Shown here in pieces: positions 9,042 through 18,037 of a stretch of 64,000 nt of DNA. This stretch comes from Streptomyces roseifaciens (lineage in GTDB: Bacteria > Actinomycetota > Actinomycetes > Streptomycetales > Streptomycetaceae), in contig NZ_LNBE01000004.1 in the NCBI RefSeq assembly GCF_001445655.1, positions 744,001 to 808,000 on the forward strand. The letters run 5' to 3'. The notes under the pieces are model-generated. The model made no database searches, was not told the DNA's origin, and saw only the letters and a list, made by a program, of their open reading frames with translations. Position 1 is the stretch's first letter. The number at the start of each line of letters is the position of its first letter. The position numbers and the translations under genes were made by a program.

Positions 9042-9082
9042 CAATGCCGTGCCGGGAGGCCGTCTCTGCAGGTCGGAGCCGG

Positions 9083-10048
9083 TCAGACCGCCTGGGCGGA
9101 GGGTGCCGCCGCGCGCCGCTCCATCGCCTGCTGGTAGAGGCGGCCGGCGCGGTACGACGAACGGACCAGGGGGCCGGACATGACGCCGGCGTAGCCGATC
9201 TCCTCGGCCTCCTGCTTCAGCTCGACGAACTCCTGCGGCTTCACCCAGCGCTCCACCGGGTGGTGCCGCGGCGACGGCCGCAGGTACTGGGTGATCGTGA
9301 TGAGTTCGCAACCCGCCTCGTGCAGGTCGCGCAGGGCCTCGGTGACCTCGGCCCGCTCCTCGCCCATGCCCAGGATCAGGTTGGACTTGGTCACCAGGCC
9401 GGCCTCGCGGGCCTTGGTGATGACCTCCAGCGAGCGCTCGTAGCGGAAGCCGGGGCGGATGCGGCGGAAGATCCGGGGGACGGTCTCGACGTTGTGCGCG
9501 AAGACCTCGGGGCGCGAGGCGAAGACCTCGTCCAGCAGCTCGGGGACCGCGTTGAAGTCCGGCGCGAGCAGCTCGACCTTGGTGCGGCCGGCCTCGCGGC
9601 CGGCGGTCTGCAGGTGGATCTGGCGCACGGTCTCGGCGTACAGCCAGGCGCCGCCGTCCGCCAGGTCGTCGCGGGCGACGCCGGTGATCGTGGCGTAGTT
9701 CAGGTCCATCGTGACGACCGACTCGCCGACGCGGCGCGGCTCGTCACGGTCCAGGGCCTGGGGCTTGCCGGTGTCGATCTGGCAGAAGTCGCAGCGCCGG
9801 GTGCACTGGTCGCCGCCGATGAGGAACGTCGCCTCGCGGTCTTCCCAGCACTCGTAGATGTTGGGGCAGCCCGCCTCCTGGCAGACGGTGTGCAGACCCT
9901 CGCGCTTCACCAGGCCCTGCAGCTCGGTGTACTCGGGGCCCATCTTCGCCCGGGTCTTGATCCACTCGGGCTTGCGCTCGATGGGGGTCTGGGCGTTCCG
10001 GACCTCCAAGCGCAGCATCTTGCGTCCGTCGGGTGCGACTGCCGACAC
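9083..10048 (-). CDS. lipA: Lipoyl synthase
   Basis: LipA is the radical-SAM enzyme that inserts two sulfur atoms into octanoyl groups bound to E2 and GcvH proteins, making lipoyl cofactor. The 321 residues carry both Fe-S motifs: the auxiliary cluster C-x4-C-x5-C in [13 protein letters not shown] (about residues 56-68) and the radical-[11 protein letters not shown] (about 82-89). The GTG start has GGGAG six bases upstream. It lies 143 bases after lipB on the same strand, and its products are used by the E2 encoded at 20065-21846. No missing residues were noticed. Confidence 0.96.
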   Translation of the reverse strand: MSAVAPDGRKMLRLEVRNAQTPIERKPEWIKTRAKMGPEYTELQGLVKREGLHTVCQEAGCPNIYECWEDREATFLIGGDQCTRRCDFCQIDTGKPQALDRDEPRRVGESVVTMDLNYATITGVARDDLADGGAWLYAETVRQIHLQTAGREAGRTKVELLAPDFNAVPELLDEVFASRPEVFAHNVETVPRIFRRIRPGFRYERSLEVITKAREAGLVTKSNLILGMGEERAEVTEALRDLHEAGCELITITQYLRPSPRHHPVERWVKPQEFVELKQEAEEIGYAGVMSGPLVRSSYRAGRLYQQAMERRAAAPSAQAV

Positions 10049-10191
10049 GTCCGGCTCCCTATGGCTTCGATTCTTCGGCGGACACCAGGGTACGCCCGAT
10101 ATTTCCTACGCTCTTACTCGTATGCCCAAGGCAACTCATGGAACCCGGGCCACATTCCCCCCACGGCCCCCACCGGCCGGCGCCGGCCCGG

Positions 10192-10989
10192 CTAGCCCGC
10201 CGCGGTCTCCACGACCCGCGGCAGCGGCTCCGCCGTCTCCAGGATCTCCCGCAGGTGCTTCTCCACCACGGGCAGGACCTCGGCCACGGACACCCGCCGG
10301 CCCAGCTCGTTCGAGAGCGAGGTCACGCCGGCGTCCCGGATGCCGCAGGGCACGATCCGGTCGAACCAGGTGTTGTCAGGATCACAGTTCAGCGCGAAGC
10401 CGTGCATCGTGACGCCCTTGGCGATCCGGATGCCGATCGCGGCCAGCTTGCGGTCCTCGCGGCGCTGGCCGGCGTTCGAAGGGGCGTACTCCGGGCCGTT
10501 CAGCCGGGGGTCGAACTCCTCGTCCGTCAGCCGGGGGTCGAAGTCCAGGGACAGGCCGCCGATGGCCGGGCGCTGCTCGACGGGGTCGCCCAGCACCCAG
10601 ACGCCGCTGCGGCCCTCGACGCGCGTGGTCTCCAGGCCCAGCTCGGCGCAGGCGCGGATGAGCGCCTCCTCCAGCCGGCGGACGTGGGCGATCACGTCCA
10701 CGGGGCGCGGGAGCTTGAGGATGGGATAGCCGACGAGCTGTCCCGGGCCGTGCCAGGTGATCTTTCCGCCGCGGTCGACGTCGACGACGGGCGTGCCGTC
10801 CAGGGGGCGCTCGCTGTCCTCCGTGCGCCGTCCCGCGGTGTAGACCGCCGGGTGCTCCAGCAGCAGGCAGGTGTCCGGGACCTCGTCCGCGAACCGGGCG
10901 GCGTGGACCCGGCGCTGCTCCTGCCAAGCCTCCTGATACTCGACGGCGTCCGCCCCGAAGCCCAGGTGGACGAAGCGCAGCTCATTCAC
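10192..10989 (-). CDS. lipB: Octanoyl-[ACP]:protein N-octanoyltransferase
   Basis: LipB moves octanoyl from acyl carrier protein to the lipoyl domains, the step before LipA. The 265-residue protein has the substrate region [17 protein letters not shown], the catalytic lysine in [10 protein letters not shown], and the catalytic cysteine in [12 protein letters not shown]. The start is GTG. It reads in the same direction as lipA, which follows after 143 bases. An internal insertion with [15 protein letters not shown] lengthens it slightly against the short bacterial forms, as in other actinomycetes. Confidence 0.95.
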   Translation of the reverse strand: MNELRFVHLGFGADAVEYQEAWQEQRRVHAARFADEVPDTCLLLEHPAVYTAGRRTEDSERPLDGTPVVDVDRGGKITWHGPGQLVGYPILKLPRPVDVIAHVRRLEEALIRACAELGLETTRVEGRSGVWVLGDPVEQRPAIGGLSLDFDPRLTDEEFDPRLNGPEYAPSNAGQRREDRKLAAIGIRIAKGVTMHGFALNCDPDNTWFDRIVPCGIRDAGVTSLSNELGRRVSVAEVLPVVEKHLREILETAEPLPRVVETAAG

Positions 10990-11330
10990 GGCGGCTCCTC
11001 AGCTCCTCTTCGACTCTGCTCCGACTGTGCCGTGCCCCCGTACGCCCCCGGTGAGGGCGCGCAGGTGGCGCGTATGGCGCGTATGGGTGCATCTCGCGTG
11101 AATTCCCACGCTCTCGACGCGCCCTTGCCACTGTACGGCGGTCCGCGGACATCGCCGCAGGCGGGCGGGGCGCCGCGGGCGGAGGGCCGGTGGGGTCCGG
11201 ACCGCCCTCCGGGTGTATTTGATCTGTCCTCACACGATCGGATGAATGCGGGGCGAAGGGAGCGATCAGGGCGTTGAGGACCGCTAAGTTCGCGCCGTTC
11301 CAGAACGAGATCAGGGAGACCGGCAGGCTG

Positions 11331-12770
11331 ATGACGGAACGACCCCCGCAGCGCATCCCCAATCGTCAGCTCGCCGCGTTGATCGCGGAGGCGGGCTTCT
11401 CCAACGCAGGGCTGGCTCGGCGAGTCGATCAGTTAGGGCTTGAGCACGGCCTCGACCTGCGTTACGACAAGACGTCCGTCACCCGCTGGCTGCGCGGCCA
11501 GCAGCCCCGGGGCACCACCCCGGCGCTGATCGCCGAGGTGTTCACCCGGCGGCTCGGGCGGCGGCTGTCCGCGCAGGACCTGGGGCTGGACGCCTGCGCC
11601 CCGGTGTACGCCGGGCTCGAATTCGCCGCGTCCCCGGAGGAGGCCATCGACATCGTCAGCGGCCTCTGGCGCAAGGACTCCGGCAGCCACACCGAGCTCC
11701 GGAAGATCGCCTTCACCCCGGCCGGGCTGGTGGTGCCCAGCCGGGACTGGCTGATCGGCCGGGCCGACGAGCGCGTGGCCCGCGGTGCCCCCGCCTCCGA
11801 GGGCGGCCGCGTGCCCGCCCAGGGGCGCGGCCACCCGCCCCGCCCGCGGCACGTCGAGCGCGGCCCCGGCGGCCGGGTCTCGATGGGCGACATCGCCGCG
11901 CTGCGCTCGGTCGGCGAGCTCTTCCGCACGCTCGACCACGCCTACGGCGGCGGGCACGCCCGCCAGGCCCTCGTGCGCTACCTGGAGCACGAGGCCGAGC
12001 CGATGCTGCGCGGCACGTACGGGGAGGCGACGGGGCGGCGGCTCTTCGCCGCCGTCGCCGACCTCACCCGGCTCGCCGGATGGACGTCGTACGACATCGC
12101 CGCGCACGGTCTGGCGCAGCGGTACTTCGTCCAGGCGCTGCGGCTCGCCCAGGCCGCGGGGGACCGCGCCTACGGCAGCTACGTGCTGGTCACCATGAGC
12201 CGGCAGGCCGTCTATCTCGGCCACGGCCGGGAGGCGGTGCAGCTGGCCAGGGTCGCCCAGCAGGGCATCGGGTCCAGCGCCCCGTCCGTCGTGCAGTCGC
12301 TGCTGCACGCGGTGGAGGCGCGCGGGCACGGCGTCCTCGGCGAGGTACGGGCCTGCTCGGCGTCGCTGGCGCGGGCGGAGCGGGCGCTGGAGTCCTCCCG
12401 GCCGGGGGACGACGTGCCGTACTGGGCCCGGTTCTTCGACGAGGCCCAGCTGGCGGACGAGTTCGGGCACTGCCACCGCGACCTCCAGCAGTACCGGGCC
12501 GCCGCGCAGCACGCGGAGCGCTCCCTGCAGCTGCGCAGCCAGGCGTACGCCCGCAGCAGGCTCTTCTGCCGCGTGGTGCTGGCCACGGCGCGGCTGGGCC
12601 TGGGCGAGCTGGAGCAGGCGTGCCAGCTGGGCGCGGAGGCGGCGCAGGCGGCGGCCGAGATGCGGTCGGTGCGGGCGCTGGAGTACATCCGCGACTTCGA
12701 GCGGAGGCTGGAGCCGTACCGGGACGCGGCGGCGGTCCGGGCGTACCGGGAGAAGGTGGCGGCGCTTTAG
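11331..12770 (+). CDS. XRE-like/TPR transcriptional regulator
   Basis: A 479-residue regulator. The N-terminal ~85 residues form an HTH-like DNA-binding region (NRQLAALIAEAGFSNAGLAR then SVTRWLRGQQP). A variable linker is followed from ~200 on by TPR-like helical repeats (ALRLAQAAGDRAYGSYVLV and similar). This layout is common in Streptomyces developmental and secondary-metabolism regulators. I chose the ATG at 11331 (MTERPPQR), 57 bases inside the longest frame, which starts with TTG. It is divergent from lipB. The target genes are unknown. Confidence 0.82.
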   Translation: MTERPPQRIPNRQLAALIAEAGFSNAGLARRVDQLGLEHGLDLRYDKTSVTRWLRGQQPRGTTPALIAEVFTRRLGRRLSAQDLGLDACAPVYAGLEFAASPEEAIDIVSGLWRKDSGSHTELRKIAFTPAGLVVPSRDWLIGRADERVARGAPASEGGRVPAQGRGHPPRPRHVERGPGGRVSMGDIAALRSVGELFRTLDHAYGGGHARQALVRYLEHEAEPMLRGTYGEATGRRLFAAVADLTRLAGWTSYDIAAHGLAQRYFVQALRLAQAAGDRAYGSYVLVTMSRQAVYLGHGREAVQLARVAQQGIGSSAPSVVQSLLHAVEARGHGVLGEVRACSASLARAERALESSRPGDDVPYWARFFDEAQLADEFGHCHRDLQQYRAAAQHAERSLQLRSQAYARSRLFCRVVLATARLGLGELEQACQLGAEAAQAAAEMRSVRALEYIRDFERRLEPYRDAAAVRAYREKVAAL

Positions 12771-13318
12771 CCTGCGGGGTCCCCTGGCCGGGTGGGCGCG
12801 GCGCCGCCGGGTTCGCCTGCGGCGGGGCTGATACGTCGGCTCGGCCAGGGGTCGCTCGGCACCGCCGGGGTCCCCGGTGGGGGCTGGGCGCCGTCGCGGC
12901 GGGTTCAAGAGGCTCTGCCTCTTGAACTCCGGTGTCCTGCCTGCGGCAGGCGGCCTCTTGCCGCAGGCAAGATCGATCCGCCGTCGCGGCGAGCAGCCTC
13001 GACCGGAGGTGCTCGGTGGTGGGGTTCCGGCCTCCGGTGCTCGGCACCGCCGGGGTCCCCGGTGGGGGCTGAGCGCCGTCGCGGCGGGTTCAAGAGGCCA
13101 GGCCTCTTGGGCTCCGGGGCGCTGCCTCCGGCGGGCGGTCTCTTGCCGCAGGCGAGACCGACCCGCCTGCCGCGGCGGGCAACCCGACCGGAGGAGCCGG
13201 GCGGTGGGGCCTCCTTCCTGCGGCAGGCGGCCTCTTGTCGCAGGCAAGATCATCCCGCCGCCGCGGCGAGCAACCCCCACCGGAGGTGACCGGCGGTGCC
13301 GTGCCGGGCTCGGCCCGG
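12771..13318. repeat. Intergenic GC-rich repeat block, about 185-base period
   Basis: There is no credible gene in these 548 bases. A segment at 12856-12913 recurs almost unchanged at 13041-13098; both contain GGCACCGCCGGGGTCCCCGG and GCGCCGTCGCGGCGGG. A second element with GCGGCAGGCGGCCTCTTG occurs near 12944 and again near 13219. Internal palindromes (GGGTCCCC, CTGCCTGCGGCAGG) can fold into hairpins. Related blocks lie at 25265-25690 and 57560-57740. No spacers of CRISPR type are present. Confidence 0.85.
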
Positions 13319-14644
13319 CTATGCCGCCTGCAGTTCCTCCGTGTCCTGTGGGGCCCGGATGCCCAGGTCCCGTAGGACTGCCAGCGCGGCCCTTCGGCCT
13401 GAGAACAGTGCTCCCTGGACCGTGCTGGTGTCGCGGTGGTCGCCGCAGACGTACAGGCCCGACAGCAGCCGCACCGGGCGGCGCACGTCGTGGGGTGCCG
13501 GCATGGCCGGAACCGCTTCCGGGTCGTGGTGGGCCGCGAGGAGCTGCCAGTCGGCGGCCGGGGCGCCGTAGACGCGGGCGAGCTGGGCGCGCGCGGCGCG
13601 GTCGAGCTCGGCGAGGGGCAGGCCCGCGGCCGCGCCCAGCACGGTCGAGGTGATCAGGGGCCGCCCGGCGGGCGCCCGCGAGGGGTCCACCTCGCTGGTC
13701 ACCATCGTGTGGGCGACCGGCCCGCGGCGGCCCGCGGCGATGATGAGCGAGGCCTCGCGCAGCGGCGGTTCGTCCGCGGTGTGGTGGAGCACGGTCACCG
13801 GGTGGAAGCCGGGCAGCCGCAGGCCGGGGATGAGTTCGGCGGCGGCGCGCGCACCCGTGGCCACGACGACCGAGCGGCACCGCAGGACGCCGTGCTCGGC
13901 GGTGGTCACGGAGGTGGTGCAGGCGGCCTTGGCGTGGACGCCGGTGCGCACCGTGCCGGGCGGCAGCAGGTCCGCCAGCAGCGCCGGTACGGTGTCGGCC
14001 CCGCCGGCCGGCAGACAGAGGCGGCCGCGCGCGTAGCCCCGCAGGACGAGGTCGGCGCAGCGGCTGGACGTGGTCAGCTCCGGATCGCACAGCAGGGACG
14101 CCAGCAGGGGCCGCAGGAACACCTCGACGGTGCGGGCGGGCAGGCCGCGGCCGGCGAGCGTCTCGGCGGTGGGCCGGTCGGGCCGGGCGAGGACGCGGTG
14201 GGCGGGCAGGGCGGCGAGGCGGCCCAGCGCGGTGCCCAGCCGGGCCTGGTCGAGGCCGCCGGCCCGGGACGCGCGCGCCGCGGTCGCGAGGGCCCGTGCC
14301 GTGGTGAACGCGCGCTTGGCCGTCCGGGGTTCGGCCGTGCGCTGGTTGCGCCCGTCGGCGTGGACGAGGACCCCCGGCGTGAACGGCTTCAGGGTGAGCG
14401 CGTCGAGGCCGGGGGTGCGGAGGAGCTCCGGGAAGGAGGTGTTGAGCAGCTGGGCCGTGCGGTCCAGCCGGAAGCCGTCGGCCCGGTCGGTGGCCATCCG
14501 CCCGCCGACGTGGGGGGCGGCCTCCAGAACGGCGACCGTAACCCCTGCGGCCGTGAGCCGGTGCGCCGCCGAGAGCCCGGCGAGGCCGGCTCCCACGATG
14601 ACGATGTCGGCGTCGATAGCGGTGTCGCGTGCGCTGCTGAGCAC
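13319..14644 (-). CDS. FAD-dependent amine oxidase/protoporphyrinogen oxidase-like protein
   Basis: A 441-residue flavoprotein of the NAD(P)/FAD-dependent oxidoreductase fold. The dinucleotide-binding motif VGAGLAGLSAAHRL is at residues ~15-28, followed by the ribose-binding acidic residue in VLEAAPHVGGRMATD. The C-terminal FAD motif is in GLYVCGDHRDTSTVQGAL. It resembles HemG/phytoene-desaturase-like enzymes; substrate unknown. The GTG at 14644 has GGGAGGG upstream; the longer frame begins with TTG. The neighbouring TIGR01777 gene lies upstream on the same strand, 173 bases away, but a candidate operator sits between them. Confidence 0.83.
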   Translation of the reverse strand: MLSSARDTAIDADIVIVGAGLAGLSAAHRLTAAGVTVAVLEAAPHVGGRMATDRADGFRLDRTAQLLNTSFPELLRTPGLDALTLKPFTPGVLVHADGRNQRTAEPRTAKRAFTTARALATAARASRAGGLDQARLGTALGRLAALPAHRVLARPDRPTAETLAGRGLPARTVEVFLRPLLASLLCDPELTTSSRCADLVLRGYARGRLCLPAGGADTVPALLADLLPPGTVRTGVHAKAACTTSVTTAEHGVLRCRSVVVATGARAAAELIPGLRLPGFHPVTVLHHTADEPPLREASLIIAAGRRGPVAHTMVTSEVDPSRAPAGRPLITSTVLGAAAGLPLAELDRAARAQLARVYGAPAADWQLLAAHHDPEAVPAMPAPHDVRRPVRLLSGLYVCGDHRDTSTVQGALFSGRRAALAVLRDLGIRAPQDTEELQAA

Positions 14645-14718
14645 GTGCCCTCCCGGGTTCGGTCCGCTCGCTCGGTGCCCTGATGCCCTCAACGGGCCGT
14701 GGCGATGCGCGATTTGAC

Positions 14719-14744
14719 TTGACCGTAGAGAGAAATTCGGTCAA
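14719..14744. promoter_or_regulatory. Inverted repeat TTGACCG/CGGTCAA upstream of the FAD gene
   Basis: Arms TTGACCG (14719-14725) and CGGTCAA (14738-14744) are exact complements 12 bases apart. The centre is about 85 bases before the FAD-oxidoreductase GTG. It could be an operator, and on the minus strand TTGACC is also a good -35 sequence. The regulator is not known. Confidence 0.4.
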
Positions 14745-14817
14745 TAACAGTCGCGCACGGACAGGGCACGGTCGCACGGTGGGTAGCACGGCCGCCGGCC
14801 GCGTGCGCGGTCCGTGG

Positions 14818-15717
14818 TCAGTGTGTGTCCGCCAGCGCCGCTCGTACGGCGCTCTCGACGTCCGGGAAGGTGAAGGAGAACCCGGAGTCCAGCAGCCGCC
14901 GGGGCACGACCCGCTGACTGCCCAGCACGTCCGTGGCCATTTCGCCGAGGGCCAGCCGGAGCAGCGGGGCGGGCGCGGGGAGGAGCGCCGGGCGGTGCAG
15001 CACGCGCCCCATCACCTCGGTCACCTGACGGTTGGTGACCGGATGGGGGGCGGTGAGGTTGACGGGCCCGGCCACGTCGTCGGCCTCCAGGAGGTGGCGG
15101 AGCGCGGCGACGTGGTCCTGCAGGGCGATGAAGCTCCAGTACTGCCGCCCGTTGCCGAGGCGCCCCCCGAGGCCCGCCCGGAAGAGCGGGAAGAGCTTGC
15201 CCCACGCGCCGCCCTCGCGGGCCACGACCAGCCCGGTGCGCGCGAAGACGGTCCGTACGCCGGCTTCGGCGGCGGCCGCGGCCGCGTCCTCCCACTCCTG
15301 GCAGACGCCGGCGAGGAAGCCTTGCCCGGGCGGGGTGCCCTCGTCGGCGAGCCGGTCGCCGGTGTCGCCGTAGATCCCGATCGCGCTGCCGCTGACGAGC
15401 ACGCGCGGCGGGGTGTCGAGGGAGGCGACGGCCTCGGCGATCGCGGCGGTGCCGAGGACGCGGCTGTCCCGGATCTCCTTCTTGTAGGAGGGCGTCCAGC
15501 GGTGGTCGCCGACGCCCGCGCCCGCCAGGTGCACCACGCCCGTGCAGCCGGCGAGGCCGGAGGTGTCGACGGTCTGCCGCAGGGGGTCCCAGGAGACCTC
15601 GCCCCGCGCGCGGGCTTCGCGCCGCACGAGGCGTACCACCTCGTGGCCGTCCGCCCGCAGGGAGCGCACGAGCGCCGTGCCGATGAGCCCGGTGGAACCG
15701 GTGATCGCGATCCGCAT
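14818..15717 (-). CDS. TIGR01777 family epimerase-like protein
   Basis: A 299-residue member of the extended SDR/NAD-dependent epimerase fold, TIGR01777 (YfcH/SulA-like) group. The Rossmann motif GSTGLIGTALV is at residues ~7-17. Other family marks are SGSAIGIYGD, then RTGLVVAREGGAWGKL, and a C-terminal DUF1731-type segment with GSQRVVPRRLLDSGF. The substrate is unknown. ATGs at 15717 and 15726-15728 are both possible; I chose the one giving MRIAITGSTG. It is divergent from the GNAT gene. Confidence 0.87.
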   Translation of the reverse strand: MRIAITGSTGLIGTALVRSLRADGHEVVRLVRREARARGEVSWDPLRQTVDTSGLAGCTGVVHLAGAGVGDHRWTPSYKKEIRDSRVLGTAAIAEAVASLDTPPRVLVSGSAIGIYGDTGDRLADEGTPPGQGFLAGVCQEWEDAAAAAAEAGVRTVFARTGLVVAREGGAWGKLFPLFRAGLGGRLGNGRQYWSFIALQDHVAALRHLLEADDVAGPVNLTAPHPVTNRQVTEVMGRVLHRPALLPAPAPLLRLALGEMATDVLGSQRVVPRRLLDSGFSFTFPDVESAVRAALADTH

Positions 15718-15789
15718 ACGCCTCATCCTGCCCCCGGGTCCCGAAAAAATGGCAGAGGGGTCGCGGGGCGCGCCTGGCACAGTGGCCCC

Positions 15790-16284
15790 ATGGTGAATCC
15801 GATCATCCGTCCGGCCACCGAGGCCGACGGCACAGTCCTCGCCGAGCTGGACCGGCGCACGTGGTCCCCCCTGCACGCGGTGCAGCCGCGGCCCGAGCCG
15901 CCGTACGAACCGTTCTTCACCGAGCGGAACCGGCCGGAGCACATCCTGGTGGCCGAGGCCGGCGACCGGCTCGCGGGCTACATACGGCTCGTGGTGCCCA
16001 CGCCGCTCGCCTGCAACGCCCACGTGCGCCAGATCCAGGGGCTCGCGGTGGACGACGACTTCCGCGGGCAGGGCGTCGCCCGGACGCTGCTGCGCGCGGC
16101 GGGCGAGGAGGCCCTGCGGCAGGGGGCGGTCCGGCTCACGCTGCGGGTGCTCGGGCACAACTCGCCCGCCCGGAGCCTGTACGCCTCGGAGGGCTTCGCC
16201 GTGGAGGGCGTGCTGCCGGGGGAGTTCCTGCTGGAGGGCGGCTACGTGGACGACGTGCTGATGGGGCGCTCCCTCACCCCCTGA
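15790..16284 (+). CDS. GNAT family N-acetyltransferase
   Basis: A 164-residue acetyl-CoA-dependent acyltransferase of unknown target. The acetyl-CoA-binding region is at about residues 84-100 (LAVDDDFRGQGVARTLL), matching the Q/RxxGxG/A pyrophosphate loop. The end of the fold (SPARSLYASEGFAVEGVLPG) is typical of GNAT motif B. The ATG is preceded by no clear ribosome site; a weak CACAGT box six bases upstream would allow a leaderless transcript. It converges on the DUF4240 gene with an eight-base gap. Confidence 0.9.
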   Translation: MVNPIIRPATEADGTVLAELDRRTWSPLHAVQPRPEPPYEPFFTERNRPEHILVAEAGDRLAGYIRLVVPTPLACNAHVRQIQGLAVDDDFRGQGVARTLLRAAGEEALRQGAVRLTLRVLGHNSPARSLYASEGFAVEGVLPGEFLLEGGYVDDVLMGRSLTP

Positions 16285-16292
16285 GCACGCGC

Positions 16293-16811
16293 CTACTCCC
16301 TGAAGCGCTCCCACAGCGCGGGGAACCGCTCGGCGAGCGCCGCCTCGTCCTCCGGGTCGACGGGCGTGCCGAGCGGCTCCGCCGGCTGGTCGGGCAGCCC
16401 CAGGTCCGGGGTCTCGGCCCCGGTGAGCTGTTCGTACGCCTCGTCGGCCGCGTAGCCGAGGTCCTCGCCGTCCCCGTCGACCTCCTCGTCGAAGTCCTCC
16501 AGGAGCTCGGCGAGCCGGTCCGGGTCGTGCATCGCCCCTTCGAACACCTCCCGGCCCTGGCCGATCAGCCAGCACCGGAAGTAGTCGAAGACGTCGTCGC
16601 TCGCGCCGTTCAGCATGACCGCCGCCGCGCCCCACAGGTCCCACAGGTAGGCGCGGTTGTAGCGGGACTCGAAGTGCCGGGCGAAGTCCACCACGCGCTC
16701 GGGGTCGAGCTGCATCAGCCGCTCGACCAGCAGGTCCGCCTGGTCCTCGGCGTCGCCCTCGGCGGCCTCGCGCGTGGTGTCGATCAGTTCCCAGAACTCC
16801 GTCTCGTCCAC
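16293..16811 (-). CDS. DUF4240 domain protein
   Basis: A 172-residue acidic protein. The first ~125 residues match the DUF4240 family (MDETEFWELIDTTREAA at the N-terminus, then HFESRYNRAYLWDLWGAA). The remainder is rich in Asp, Glu and Pro and probably disordered. No enzymatic motif is seen. The start is GTG. The family is widespread in actinomycetes and has no known role. Confidence 0.82.
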   Translation of the reverse strand: MDETEFWELIDTTREAAEGDAEDQADLLVERLMQLDPERVVDFARHFESRYNRAYLWDLWGAAAVMLNGASDDVFDYFRCWLIGQGREVFEGAMHDPDRLAELLEDFDEEVDGDGEDLGYAADEAYEQLTGAETPDLGLPDQPAEPLGTPVDPEDEAALAERFPALWERFRE

Positions 16812-16910
16812 GCCACCAGCATCGGGCCAAGCACCGGCCCCCGCACGCGGAGCGGGGCGGATGCGGCCGTCTCGTTATCGGGGCGTGCCACCGGGCGCGG
16901 TGTGACGTGT

Positions 16911-16937
16911 GAAACAGGACAGAGGGTGTCTTGTTTC
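16911..16937. promoter_or_regulatory. Inverted repeat in the SDR promoter region
   Basis: GAAACAGGACA (16911-16921) and TGTCTTGTTTC (16927-16937) are complementary at 10 of 11 positions around a five-base spacer. The dyad ends 44 bases before the SDR start codon, a normal operator position. It may bind the WYL regulator encoded just beyond the SDR gene, but this is untested. Confidence 0.55.
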
Positions 16938-16981
16938 GGTGACAGGGTCACGACCGTACCGAGGAGAGGAGACCCGAGGAC

Positions 16982-17947
16982 ATGGGTACGGAGACGCAGA
17001 GGCGCACGCAGGCTCAGGCGCAGGACGACCGGCCGCTCGCGGGCAAGGTCGCGCTCGTGGCGGGGGCCACCCGCGGCGCGAGCCGCGCGATGGCGGTCGA
17101 GCTCGGCAGGGCCGGTGCGGTCGTCTACGTGACCGGCCGGACCACGCGCGGCCACCGCAGCGAGGTCGGGCGGTCCGAGACCGTCGAAGGGACGGCCGAG
17201 CTGGTGACCGGGGCAGGGGGGACGGGGATCGCCGTCCCCACCGACCACCTGGAGCCGGCGCAGGTGGAGGCGCTCGTACAGCGCATCGACCGTGACCACG
17301 GGCGGCTCGACGTGCTCGTCAACGGCCTGTGGGGAGGCGACCACCTCGTCGGCTTCCCCGACGCCTTCAGCAGGAAGATGTGGGAGCACGACCTGGACGC
17401 GGACCTGCGCATCCTGCGGCTCGGCATCGACTCCCACCTGATCACCAGCCGCTTCGCGCTGCCGCTGCTGACGCGGCGGCCCGGCGGGCTGGTGGTCGAG
17501 GTGACCGACGGGACGGCCGGGTACAACGCGAACTACCGCGGTCACCTCGCCTTCGACCTCGCCAAGTACGCGCCGATCCGCATGGCTGTGGGGCTCGCCG
17601 AGGAGCTCCGGGACCTCGGGTGCACCGCGGTCTGCCTCACGCCGGGATACCTGCGGTCGGAGGCGATGCTGGACACGTACAAGAAGGTGACCGAGGAGAC
17701 CTGGCGCGACGCCCTGCGGGAGGACCCGCACTTCTGCATCTCGGAGAGCCCGGCCTACGTCGGGCGCGCCGTGGCCGCGCTCGCCGCCGACCCCGAGGTG
17801 GCGCGGTGGAACGGGCAGTCGCTGTCCAGCGGACAGCTGGCCCGCGTCTACGGGTTCACCGACACCGACGGGACGCAGCCGGATGCGTGGGGGTACATCA
17901 CCGCCTTGGAGGCGGGGGAGGAGCCCCAGGAGGCGGACTACCGCTGA
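16982..17947 (+). CDS. SDR family oxidoreductase with Tyr-to-Phe change in the active site
   Basis: A 321-residue short-chain dehydrogenase-like protein. The cofactor motif near residues 27-37 reads AGATRGASRAM, a variant of TGxxxGxG. The NAG-like motif is VNGLWGG. At the expected YxxxK position the sequence is FDLAK (codon TTC), so the catalytic tyrosine appears to be replaced by phenylalanine; a tyrosine occurs just after, in AKYA. The protein may be inactive, act through another residue, or bind ligand only. The C-terminus has a family-specific SLSSGQLARVYGFTD. The WYL regulator gene converges on it from downstream. Confidence 0.85.
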   Translation: MGTETQRRTQAQAQDDRPLAGKVALVAGATRGASRAMAVELGRAGAVVYVTGRTTRGHRSEVGRSETVEGTAELVTGAGGTGIAVPTDHLEPAQVEALVQRIDRDHGRLDVLVNGLWGGDHLVGFPDAFSRKMWEHDLDADLRILRLGIDSHLITSRFALPLLTRRPGGLVVEVTDGTAGYNANYRGHLAFDLAKYAPIRMAVGLAEELRDLGCTAVCLTPGYLRSEAMLDTYKKVTEETWRDALREDPHFCISESPAYVGRAVAALAADPEVARWNGQSLSSGQLARVYGFTDTDGTQPDAWGYITALEAGEEPQEADYR

Positions 17948-18037
17948 CGGTGGAGCGGGGGGCCGCGGCGGACCCTGCCCCCGCCGCGCTGAACGCGCGG
18001 TGTCCTCGAACGCCGGACCGGCTGAGCAGTCGCCGCC

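Noticed and set aside
12856..13300. Repeated GC-rich units that could suggest a CRISPR array
   Set aside because: Only two units 185 bases apart, no regular short spacers and no cas genes; they match other intergenic blocks in the window.
11433..14789. Very long minus-strand open frame, over 1100 codons
   Set aside because: It is the antisense and off-frame shadow of the TPR regulator, the repeat block and the FAD gene; composition is almost only Arg, Pro, Ala and Gly, with no domain.
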